Assembly: GCA_034509425.1 (NCBI GenBank)
Contig: JAVTVJ010000220.1
Coordinates: 3,665,501-3,729,500 of the forward strand
DNA from: Eopsaltria australis
Taxonomy: Eukaryota; Chordata; Aves; Passeriformes; Petroicidae
Direction: 5' to 3'
Length of the DNA: 64,000 bases
Positions 48,897 to 60,675 of this stretch are shown here, one piece after another; position 1 is the stretch's first letter; every line of letters begins with the position of its first letter. The notes below the pieces were generated by a model that saw only the letters and a list, made by a program, of their open reading frames with translations, was not told where the DNA came from and did not search any database. A program made the translations under genes and the position numbers.

Positions 48897-51800
48897 AATT
48901 TGTCCCCTGAGTTTTCCCTGCAGCATTTGAAAAATGCCAGAGGGTCAGTGATGCCAAGGCAGTGCTTTGCAAGCAGCCAACTGCACTTCTAAGCCTCCGC
49001 CCAGGAATGTCTCTGACCACATTTGGCAGCACTGCAGCAAAAAGGAACTATTAAGGCTTGTTGAGGACCAGGACTGAATTGCCCTCTTACCTTAGACTGT
49101 GGTTCCTGTGATTTGGGGTTAAGTGGAGGGGGATGTCAAGCACTGCCTTTAGGAGTAAATTGTTGAGTTGGACATTTTCTCTTTGAGCAGGGTAAAGCAG
49201 CTGCTGCAGAGCATTCCAGTGAAAACATTAAGGGGACACCTACTGTAATGTGTAGCTCCTAAGTGTGCTCATTCATGCACAAAAACCCCATTAGTGCATT
49301 GCATCCACAATGTAGCCAATGTCTCCCATCAGCAAGGGCTTGTCTGACACATTTCTGTAAGGATGAAGAATCGAGGATCGTGTACAGTAAAGAGGAACGT
49401 GTAAAAGTAGCAAGCAACATCATTACTTCTGGGGGCAAAAAATCCTCTCTGGATTAACTAGCAAGCTGTTGAAGCACAACAAAATCAGTGCTACATCTGC
49501 ACCAGTCTACTTTGTATTCATTACTAAAGGGCTGGGTTGAAAATTAATATAAAATCACCCCTATGAGCCTTATAATGGGATTGTTAATGTGGAAAGCTCT
49601 GGGAAAGTATTCCAGCCTTTACCTGGCAGGCACATGAATTTAAATTCAGAGTTAACATGCACTGGAAACAAATACTGTTGCTTTGTCCACTTGCTGTCTG
49701 AAAACACCAATTAAAAAAAAACAAACCATGAACAAAAATATGACGATCTTTACATGGCCTGGATGCCATAAATCCACATTCTAGTAAAATGTAAGAATGA
49801 AAAATGAGCAGCTGTTTACCTAGTTAGGAAAATTGCTGCACAATGTTGGGGATATCTTCAGTTTCTCTAGCTGCTGCAGAGTCATGCAGAAGTTAAATCC
49901 AGCAAGTGTTACACCAGCAGGCATAATATTTCATCTGGTAGCAAGACAAAAAGTGATGTGGGAGATTTGGGGTCCTTTGTGGCTCTACAGCAGTCTTGGG
50001 TGACTTCAAAACAAAACAGCTGAGATGGAGAGCAGAGGCCCTCAGGAGCCTGGCATCCTCAGGCTCTTTTGAGCCATTAGCCTGCAGGAGCTGTAGTGCT
50101 CTTGCAATTCAAATAAACGCCAGTACATTAACGTGCAAACAAAGCTTTTTGATGCTGAGGTTAAACTAACTTCCTTTCAGAAGCTTTAAAGTTTCACCTT
50201 GTCTTAAAAGAAAAACACATCACATACAGACTTGAGAGTTTTTGGTAAAAGCTGCAATGTTTTCCTTCTTTTTTTTCTTTTTTAAAACTCAGTTGTATTT
50301 GGAAGAAGAGATACTTGTAAAGAAAGAAAGGCTAACAGGTGTCGGAAATTTTCAAGTTAGAAAAATGTGAGTTGAAAAAGTGCATATGGGCCCTGTCACG
50401 AGTAAGCTTGCCTTTCCTGTAACATCCAACATGCCCATTGTTTGATGTATAAATTCATTTTTGCATATGGATTTATACAATACACCTTTTTTCTCCAAAG
50501 ATCTCCAATTACTATAATATCTCTTTAAGGGTGTAGAGAGTGTTGCTGTTCCTGTAAGGAAGTGTTCTCCTTACAAGGCTCTGACTCAGATTTCTCTTGC
50601 CTGCTCCAGTTCCTTCCTGGCTTTCAAGCAGCAGGTAGGAGCCAAATATCCAGCAGATCTCTCCATCTGATATTCATGGGATGTTACAGGGGAAGGAAAT
50701 ACTGAAAATGGGATGTGGTGCAGTCAGGGCCAGCAGTAGCACATTAAATGAGTATCAGTTGTTTCCGGAGGCATGGAGAGGTGTCAGGTCTGATTTTACC
50801 AGAATTCACCGTGTTCTAGAATAGCATTACTTTATTGCAACAGAACTGGAGGCCTTTGAAGCTCCCAAACATTGATGGCCTGGGGCTGTTGGCTGGGCAG
50901 GGGCACATTCTGGCTTTCAGGGGTCTGGTCCTTCACTCCTACAAGGCACTGCCTCAGTCAGTGGTGCTGTGTTGGTTTCCAGGGTCCATCCCAGAGGAGA
51001 TGTTGTGTTGCTGCAGAGTCAGAAAAAGACACATCCAGCATAAAACCAGCCCAGGAACCATAGAATCAGAGCTGGCACGTGGGGTGTTCTCCCTCTTTTT
51101 CTGCATTCCCCCTGGCAGCAATGGATTGTGAGGGGAAACTACCCTGGCTTTGAGCTTTATTGTATAGGGAAAGGAAAAAGGATTGGTAAAAGGACGGTAA
51201 AAGAAAAAAAAGAATGGTAAAGTCTAGTGCTACAATTTAGTTCCATTTTGTGCCTTTATCTCTTCTTTCTCTGGGATTCTGCATCAAACTGCCCCCCTCA
51301 GACAAATATTAAATGTAAATCTGGAGCAATTCTGATCCCCAAGGACCCCAGTGGGAATTTTTCTTCCTTTCCAGCAGCTTCTCACCCCTAATGCGAAATT
51401 TGGGGAATATTAATTTTCATGCTTCCCCTTTCAATAGCCACAATTCTTTTCACTATCTGTCAGCAAAATCACACAGCACTCATTTCTGATTTAAATTTCA
51501 GACATCTCCCCTTAAGACCCTAAGACTTCATCAGCAATTAGAGCTATAGAGACCTTTTGTCTTAAGTGATTATTACTGCAGAGTTTATTCTAAAACTTTA
51601 TCTGGCCTTACCCAGCCCATATACATCTGGACTGCATTCCAGGAATGCCATTCCTTCCCCATTGTTTCTCTTGTGTTTTTATGTAACTATTTGAATCCAG
51701 AGATGCACTCACTTTTACATTGTAGACATGGTTTTAACTGGCACAGCAAACATTTCCCTACACTTATCTTTAAAAAAAAATATATGTAAAAGATAATCTA

Positions 51801-54418
51801 ATCTTAAATTTAAAGTTTAACACAAATACAGGGAGAGATGACAACTTGTGAAACTATTTCTCTCCAAGACATGCTAACATGGGTGATAGGACAGAGTACA
51901 CATTATTTCTCAAATGGGGAAAATGAATATTTAAGACCTACTTAGAAAGTTCTGCATTGCTGTTGACAGCACTATTGTGTCTGAAGAGGATCAAATAGAG
52001 CTCATTGAATAATTCATTAAATGCATTTTGCAAAACTGTTCAAAATGTTTGTTTAAATTATTTATCCCGTTCAATGTGGTAAAACTCAGAGGGATGAGCC
52101 CTCCCTAAAACACTGCAAATGTTTTACTGTATTTCCAAAACAGAACAACCTTCCTATAACAGTTATAATAGCTTGGTGCTATTTAACTTGCCTCGTTCTG
52201 AAAGGAAACCTGATCTATCAGCACCATTTATCAGGTCTGGAATGGACACTTGGCCCAAGCAGGGATGTAAATAGGTTGTGGAAAGGTCTGGGTTAGCACA
52301 TCCAGCCCTCTCAGGTTCTGAGTGAGTGAGTGAGCTCCAGACAGGGCTTGCATTATCCCAGCAGGGCTTTCCATGGGCACTGATTGACGGCAGCCATGGC
52401 ACAGAGCTCTGCTTTTTACCTCCAGCTTTGTCCATGGCCGTGGCCACTCACACAGAGATCTCTGTGCTCAAAATCCCCGAGTAACCCAGAGCCCCCTGAG
52501 GGCTTCCAGAGCCCTGAGTTCCAGAAGATGTAAAAAACCCCTCTGTGGATTGGCAGGTGCTCATCAGGTGCACAAAAATATATGGGTTTCAGATTTAGAG
52601 GTGCCCTCACCCAGTCCAGGCTGCATTTCTCTGATTTTCTGGTGATGCCTGGTGCACGTTGAGGGAACACCCTGAGTGGATAACTGTGACATGGTATTGT
52701 CTCCATGTGCCCTCAGCAGCAGAATAAGGAAAGCCAGCATCAAAACATGACTGCAAGGAAGAGCAGCATCAAAACATGACTGTAGGTCCACAGTTAAGAA
52801 ATGCAAAATGCACCTAAAACAATCCCCCTCCCCTCCTTGTGTATTGGTATGGCTTGAACAAAAAAATTATTAAAATACAGATGAATGCGTTTGGCTCAAT
52901 GCTCTGTTTACCCCCTTCTGACAGATCCATCTCAGCCTGGTAGAAGTTTTCATTTGCAATCTCTGAGAAAAAATAACTCCTAGAAAACTGAGGCAAAACT
53001 GATTGCAAAGTGGATATTAACAGGGACACACTGCTTACTGAAATTCTTTTAAAATACCACTGGATGTTCTGGCAAGTGAAAGAGAGGGCTATAAATATTC
53101 GCTGCAGAAAGAAACCAAAATAAAAATTAAATGCCTGAAATGCAGCAAGATCTTCACTTACATAAGGAGCATCATTTTTGCAGTGGGTAATTCTGAAGGG
53201 TGATTTTTCCCCCCTCTCTTATTCCCCTTTTTTTTTTGGTTTCAGAATGTCCCTGCATTTGTATAACATTCTCTTTCCTTCTGTCTTGTGCTACACATTC
53301 CTATATGGCTATCAGAATGTACATGTCTATTAATCAAGAAAGCTCTGTAAACTGCATGACAACAAGAGATTTCCAGAGTCCCACAGGAGTGGTGAGAACA
53401 TCACAAATATTGAGTGGTCACTGTGCTGCCATCAATAAGCCTAGATGCTCTTTTTCCCTTGAGTTGTTACTACAATATTCATCTTCATGGCAAGTTGAGC
53501 AGCAGGAGCTCCACTCAGAATGGGTTCCAAGACTAACCTTCCCAATGGGTAAGGTGCTATCAGAAATATTCATGTTTTAGTCAATTTTTATGTGACTGAA
53601 GGGAAATGCAGGAAAAGGTTGTATCCTCAGTACTGAACTACTCTTGACCAGACATAGCAGCTTGGAAACCCCTCAATTTGCTGTTTGCCTTACCACTTTT
53701 ACTGCTGGTTCTGCTCATAGATATCTGCCAGGTTAAGCACTTTTGAGTAATTGCCTAATAATTGTCAGATGCTCAATAGTGGCTCAAATACTGGCATATA
53801 CACCAACCAAGCAGGAGGAGATACTACCCCAAGTCAAGATTGCAATTTATTCTCTGCTCCAACAGCAGACCAAACTTCCTACAGCTCCTTCCACAGGCTT
53901 AAAGCCAGCTCAGGGCAGTGATTTTCCTGTCCTGCAGCCTCAGCTGAGCTCTGCCTGCTGCACAGGGCTCAAGGTCCCTCAAGAAAGAGAAACAAGTGAC
54001 CCTGCAGATGATTTCAACCTCTGCCAACATCTGCTGTGCTTGGGGCTCAGGCAGGGCCATCTGGAAGTGCCTGGGTGTCCCCTCTGTAAATGCATGGGCC
54101 AGTTTTGCTCTGTGAAATTAAACAGGGAAGAATTTGATTCTTCATGCTGAAATTCCCAGGCTGCAGCCACACCACAGAGTAGCTCCATATTCCCACTGTC
54201 CTCCCACTCGCTTCAACAGTATAGTGGAATAATTTAGAAGTACTACATGGCCATGGAAAAGCTATGTAACACCTTTAGGAGAGCAAGAGCATGATTTTTG
54301 CTTGAAATTCCTTAAAGATAAATTAATTTCTGACTTGTCCTTTGAAGCTGGGTGAACTGGACCAATAGATTTTTGCTACAAGATATTTTCCCATGCTCAT
54401 TTGATTCTTTTCTTACTT
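48897..54418. other. Unique non-coding DNA with homopolymers and a short duplication
   Basis: About 5.5 kb without a recognisable gene. A 29-bp duplication is listed separately. A (T)11 run lies at 53228-53238, and a short (GAGT)4 near 52320-52335. The stretch 50100-50180 contains 'CATTAACGTGCAAAC' and 'AACAAAGCTTTTTGATG' (TCF/SOX-like words), which may be part of a regulatory element; this is not testable here. Frames up to 135 codons show no domains. Confidence 0.55.
52735..52782. repeat. Direct duplication, 29-bp period
   Basis: The 19-base word CAGCATCAAAACATGACTG occurs at 52735-52753 and again at 52764-52782, exactly 29 bases later. The spacer is A/G-rich ('CAAGGAAGAG'). Two identical copies in otherwise unique DNA indicate a recent small tandem duplication. 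Confidence 0.9.
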
Positions 54419-55475
54419 ATACAGAGGCACAGAAAACAGGCTGGAAGGGACCTCAGAGGGTCATCTGCTTCATCCCTCTGCCCCAGAGGAGGATTACTTG
54501 CCCTCTAGCAGTCTAAAAATCTCTAATAAATGGAACTTCACAGTTTCCCTAGACGATCTTTTCCAGTGCCAGTTACCCTTGCCACTGGAAAGTTTTCCTA
54601 ATGCCTGAGCAGGGGGTTCCTTGCTGCCACTCATGAATTTTGTTCTTGTCCCATCTGTGATGGAAAAGAGAAGAATTTGTGACTTGCACCCCTCTAACTC
54701 TTACATACTTGAAGACTCTTTGTCTCCTCCAGGCTAAACCATCCTCAAACTCCAGTGGTCCTTGTTTTCAAGACCTTTGGTCATCACTGCTGTCCTCTGG
54801 CCAATGGCCCACATCTTTCTTAAACTGTAATACTAAAACAGGAGGGAATATCCCAGCTGAGGCCTTCCCAGCATGATGTGGATGGAGTTGATTTTGTGTG
54901 GCTGTATGTGTTAGAGAGAGGACTCCTGGGTGATACATCTCGAGTGCATTTGTGAATTTCTTGTAAGACAGGGACATTCCTGGTACTTAGCTTGTGATGC
55001 TCTATAAACCTGAGGCTCTTGCAGGCAGGACTGGTGTGCTGACGGTCAGACACATCCTGCATTTTTGCAATCAATTGATTTCTATTAATCCCAAAAAATT
55101 CTATTTGTTCTTGTTGACTTTCATCCTTTCTTGGCCATTTCCCCAATCTATTATAAGATCTTTATGAATTTCCAGCACATTGCAGACTTTCCAGCTTGAT
55201 GCCATCTCTGAATTTAATAAGCATATTATCTAGTCAATTGTACCAGTGATTATGTAATGTATTTAAAGATCAGTAACAGGCTTTTAGAATTTCCTAACCC
55301 TTACACTTCTCTTCTAAGAGTGAGCTGTAGATAGGTCTTCCTGAGAACAGTTTTTCACACTTTGTGTTCCCATCTTGCATAAGTTTATTTCAATCTGTTT
55401 CTCAAATTTGCTGATAAGAATACCACACAGCACTTTCAGAATTTCACTGAAGTCAAGGTGTAAAGTCTGGAAGAT
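54419..55475 (-). mobile_element. Ancient CR1-type LINE with decayed reverse transcriptase end
   Basis: A roughly 1-kb fossil of an old CR1-like non-LTR retrotransposon, 3' end at the left. The left part has the 3' wording ('GCTGGAAGGGACCTCAGAGG', 'GTCATCTGCTTCATCCC'). Further right, the minus strand encodes broken pieces of the reverse transcriptase C-terminal region. Near 54780-54830 it reads 'VLQFKKDVGHW', like the CR1 'QFKKDVGKLA'. At 55224-55195 it reads 'MLIKFRDGIKL', where intact CR1 copies have 'MLIKFADDTKL', so the catalytic FADD box at 55212-55201 has become FRDG. A third piece (about 55400-55465) matches the 'TTTGCTTATGAGAATGTC' section. The pieces lie in different frames, so the copy is inactive and much older than the element at 20.9 kb. 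Confidence 0.85.
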
Positions 55476-58400
55476 TTAAATCTCTTATTTCTAATGTTTC
55501 AGTAGGACACATGATCATTTTTGGTCCCAGAATTTGCCTTCTGAGCTCAGACCTAAAGCCCTGCCCCCGAAGTCATGACACTGCCAAGATGCATAAAAGT
55601 GCACTTAGCTATAATTCTGCTGCAATATTAACATTTAAAATCCACACATTTAATAGAACTATCAATAGTCTGTCCTTCCTGAAATAAATATTTTGCCTCG
55701 TTAAGGGTATCACTGAAATACTGAAATAAGCCCTCTCTTCCCTCCTTCCTCAGCACAGTCAAATGTGAGGGGTCAGTTCATGGTTGCACTGGAAACTCCT
55801 CCTGGCTTGAGGTCCTGCAAGTCACAGGGACCAGAGGGACATGGGCAATGAGTTTAGGGGGAAGCTGTGCTGATCCACAGCAACTGGAAAATATAAAGGT
55901 GAACACCATCTCCCAGCCAGCCTCCAAGCTGGAGAGATTAATTGCACTCAGTGAGACTTATTTGATTACTTGGTCCCCTGAGTAATAATGGGTTTCCTGA
56001 AGACTAAAGAGAGTAACACAGAAAAGTCAGAAAGAAATATGGGGACATATTAAAAAGTAACTATGAAAGGGAGAAAAATATATATGAAACCACAAGGCAT
56101 GTAATTAACTTAGCATGGGACTAGATTTGTTTGCTTAATTATTTCATGTAGCTTCATAAAGCTCTGAAGCAAGTTCATAAGTGGCTTAAAAAATACCCCA
56201 GAACTGACTTTAACAAAATATCACTAAATTTATGAATGGAAATCCTGGTCTTCTTAAGGTCAATGGCTCCTCTTGGTTCATTCATGCTGGGATCTCTCCT
56301 TACGCTGAGCGTGGAGTTCTTGGCACTTTGGGAAGCATTCACATGGCTTAATTTAGGACTTCTGGCTTAGGTATCCTGAATTGCTCTCTGGAGGCTGCAT
56401 TGACACTACAGGGAGCTTGCTTCTGAGTTAGACCTAAAGTTAGAATATGTCAATGATCTCTTCTGTGCATACAAATCTTAAAAGGGAAATATTCTGTGAG
56501 TGACCAGTGCCTCTGTGAGATTGTGTGTCCAACAGAGATGTGGCACAGCAAACTGGAAATCAGGGGGGCAGCTCAGGTTTCCATAGATATGGAAAATGTC
56601 AAATGCTACATAAAAAGTGTTATACTTAACTTTGTCACTTCTGGGGAAAGTGAAATTCATGGAAAAGAAGCATAGCTTGACAAGCCAAAGGATCTAAACA
56701 GAGGTTGAGTATATTACACAACTCTGCCAACTGTGTTTTCCATGAGGGAATCTTGGATTTTCTCTGCAGTCTTTATCTCCTCATAGTGGCAGAAGGCCTG
56801 ACACATGGGTGATGATGTGAGCACTTGGAAGTGCTGCTTCTTGGGGAGTTCCTCACTGAAACCAGCCTGCCTGGCAAGTGTGACACTAAATATCAGGTCA
56901 CATCCTTGGAAACTGGGAAAGATTAGTGATGCTCCTTGGGATGGGAGCAGAAATGAACATTATCTTCAGAGTTATTTTACAGAGGAGAAGAGACCTTAAG
57001 CAAAGAGAAATGAGGCTGAGGAAGGCGTGAGTTGATGGGAAAGCCCTGTGCAGCTGGAGGGGCTGCAAGCCCCCTTGAGGACTCTGACCAAGGAATGATA
57101 AGGAATGATCAAGAAACCTGCAGGTGCTCTGAAGAGCCTGGATGTTTTGTTAGATCTGCATATTTCTGTTAGTGTCTGGCTCGCAGCAGAATTGTGTTGC
57201 AAAGTCCAGGTGTTTTGTGCTTCAGCTGTTGCCTACATTTGGAGAGGTGAGCTGGGAACCAGGGAGGCTGCAGGACTCGTGGAGGGATGACAACCACAGG
57301 GAGAGGGGATTGGGAAAGAGGGGGCTGCCACTGGGCTTGGAGTGGCACTTCTGCTGTAAGACTGAGCTCCTGCACAGGGGAACAGAGCCTGTAATGCCAG
57401 AGAGATCAGATGGGGATGTCTGCAGTCACTGTGCTGCTGCTCTCAATGTGGAAATCACCATTAAAAAGCGGGACTAGCCCCAAAATGAAGCATAAGTTTA
57501 AAGCAATGAGCAGTGGAGCCCATCCCCACTCATCTCTGTGCAAACCCAGGGTTCTAAATCCTTCACAGAATCTGTATTATTCATAGTAAAACAAAACAAA
57601 AAAAAAAAAGTAATTTTCCCTCTTGCTCAGAGGAGACTGAATGCATTTGTATGCACACATCATGTGAAGGTCCAAGGGATGCAACATCAGTGCTGCCCAA
57701 GTGAGCATGGGCACAGCAAGAGTCCTGTGCTGCTGTGGGCTGTGCTGAAGCCTGCTGTCAGGGGCTGTTCATCCAGAATAATGCCTTGGCAGGGGCTCAC
57801 TGCTCTGCCAACACTTGGCTGTGCAGAGGTTGAGGTTACTCAAATCTGCCCTTGCCCCATTTTTCATACCAACACCAACCTTGCTCTCCCTTCCCCTTCC
57901 CAGCTGCCTCTGCATGTCCAGGATCTCCTGCTGGAAATCCTGCTCTGGGTCACAGGCAGCTGACCAAAGCACATCCTCAGGATGGCCAGGAATATGTGAT
58001 GGGAAGGAGGAAGGATTAGCTGCTCTCTAAATGAAAACACAGAGTCTCCAAGTTGAAGTCATGGTGAATTTTGCCCCCTGATTAGGAGAGCAGGATCAAG
58101 TCCTCAGAGAGACAGGAGTTTGTGTGATGTAGTTCAACGATAAGGGGAAAAAAAAAAAAGAATGACAGGCCTAATTCATGCTCTTCCAAAATTATTATTA
58201 TTTTTCAGCTAGGGAAGGAGGAGACAGGATGTGGTAGAAAAACATTTACAGGAGTTTGGCATGTAAAAACCTGAATGATGGATTAACAGCTTATGCCAGA
58301 TTTTACCTGCCTTTAAGCAGGTAACATTTCTTCAAGCTCAGCAAGCTCCTGCATGCCTAGAGCTATACTTTTCTTCTCCAGATGAGTGAAGCCAAAGAAC

Positions 58401-60645
58401 CTTGTGCAGTTTTCATTAGCTCCAACTTTCTCTCAAATGTTTTCTTCTGCAAGTTTAATTTCACTCAGGGAAACAGCAGCCCTTGGGAAGGATATATCTA
58501 AATGAGGATCCTTTTTTTCCTGTGGATTTGGGGCTGGTTTTTTGGGTTTTTTTTCTGGGGGTGACCTGAGCTCTCTGGGATGTGCAGCCTGCAGTCTCAT
58601 GCACACAATCACAAGGCTAAGGGCAGGAGCTGGAATGCAGAGGATAAAGCAGAATGTAAATCCATTCAGTGCAGTAATTTAAGGTGTGGGAGGTCTCCAC
58701 TTATGCATAGAAAGGTCCTGTCAGTAAATGAAGCAAGAATCTTTACCCTGCAAAACAGGCTGTCTTTTGAATCTCTGGTTTCCCCTCTTCATTGTGTCTG
58801 TAAAAGACACATAAAGCAGCTCTTCTCCCCCTCTCTGCTTTTGCAAAATATGTCCAAAGCAGATCAGGATGGCAAATGGGTGCTGTAAGTGTTGGTAACT
58901 GCACATCCTTCCCACTGCACTGGAAGTAAATGGTTCCTTTTCTGCCTTTTTTGGCATGTCCCGTGGTATCTCTCCTAGGAATGGGAGTTTATCCTCCATG
59001 TCTTGCCTAATTTTCCCCTACATGATTCTAGTTTTCCCACGGAGAGATTAAGCTATTCTATATACCATCAGTCCCATAATAGTCAGTGAACTTTAAGTGA
59101 ACTCTAACATCTAGACTCAAGTCATTGCATTAAAACCTCATAAGTTGATTGGATAGCTGAGTATTTTAATATTAATCTCCCCACTAAATGCCTGTCTGCA
59201 CTGCACAGACTTTCATACAAATGTCTCTCCTCGGAGCACAGGGTGTCTGAAAAGGCCAACTCACTCTGAATGTGGCACACAGTGATTTAGTAACATGCCC
59301 TGGGAATAAAGTGGAATTTGTCATCCGAAGCGAGAACCAAAATGTGAGTAACTCCAGCCTCTGCAAGCCTGGAAAACTGGACCTGGCATGAGCAAGGAGA
59401 AAGGTCTGGGCTATGATGGGGTGAGGGAGTGCAAACACCAGGGCTTGCACTGTGGTTTTAAGGACATTTCTCTTCCTTCCCATTCTGCAAACCATTTCTT
59501 TGGCATCTTTTTCCTTTAATTCTATGAGCAGATTGTTGGTGTCCTCTGATTCCTGACAAGGACATTTAAAACCTCTCCCAGTTTAGTGTAAAACCCAAAT
59601 TCAGGAGAGTCTCCTTGTTTTCCACTGCTTAGGTCCTCTCCTCTGGGGATGGCATCCCTGTGCTGCTGGGGCTCTGCTGGAGCACAGGCTCCCTTTATGA
59701 CCTGGTTTATGTGAGAAGTGAATAGTTTTTCTCACAGTGAGTAGTTTTTCTGCAGTAAACAGGAGAGTTTCTCACCTCCACACCATCACTTGTGCCTTCT
59801 CTTCCCTCCCTCCAGTTCAGATGGACTAAGACAATGGGGAGGCCCAGCACTGGGTCCCCTGTGCCAAACCCCAGATCCTCCTCCAAGGGGAGATAGGGAC
59901 ATGCCAAACCCCACCTGTTAATGAAAATTAAGGCCTTCCATTCAGCTTTTAGAAACCTCAGAATGGTCTCCAGTACTTTTTTTTATCCAGCTGCTTAAAG
60001 AACCATCTCCTCAAAATCAAAAGGTTAAATTTCAGCCAGCCAAGGAGTGGTGTTACCTTACAAATATTTTGGAAATTCCCAAAACTTAGATAAAGGTCCA
60101 GCTAGCACTTTGGACCTGATGCAAGCTAATGGGATTTTTTTGTATTGCTTTCAACAGGATTTGGATCTGGTTGTCTGCAACAACTACTACAAACCAGCTT
60201 GTGAATGAAAGCTGGATGAAGAATTTCCTGCCTGCTCTGTTTTGGTGAAGCAGCAAAGAAGGAGGAGGAACACAGCTTTTAAAGAGATAACTGTGTTAAA
60301 ACTCATTTGGCTTCTGATCAAAGATGGCTCAAGCCTATCGTTTTAAGTATGTGCAGGACTTAGCAATTGCACTGAAACATTGGCAAGACCTGAACTCACA
60401 CAAAATAACAAAAAGGTCTTTGCCAATAAAAAGCAAATTTTAAAAGATACTGTGCAAGGAGGTAAAAAAGGTTAGGCAGTACAATTCTGGAAAACATGAG
60501 AATTCTTCCTGGAATTAAAGAATATATCTGTGGACAATTTAGCTAAGGAAGACCATTAATGCTCTGCTTTGGATGGAATAAGACTGCAGCACAGACTGGG
60601 CCTTATTGCGCACAAAGTTTAGGCTGTATTACTCTGGTGGAAGCA
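55476..60645. other. Unique non-coding DNA with homopolymers
   Basis: No gene or transposon is recognised in about 5 kb. (A)12 runs lie at 57598-57609 and 58148-58159. Frames up to 141 codons (plus strand 57538-57963) overlap minus-strand frames and lack domains. At 60141-60208 a polypyrimidine-CAG followed by 16 codons and a stop looks superficially like a terminal exon (discussed under findings) but is not called as a gene. Confidence 0.5.
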
Positions 60646-60675
60646 TTTTTTTTTGGTGGGTTTTTTTTTTTTTTT
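60646..60675. repeat. Paired poly-T runs
   Basis: Nine thymines (60646-60654), the spacer GGTGGG, then fifteen thymines (60661-60675). No retroposon with a minus-strand poly(A) tail is recognisable to the right, so this is listed as simple sequence. Confidence 0.85.

Noticed and set aside
48483..48992. Frames of 100-169 codons encoding poly-Phe, poly-Ser, poly-Leu, poly-His and poly-Glu on both strands
   Set aside because: They are produced entirely by the ATC/TTC/T microsatellite; every frame of such a repeat lacks stops.
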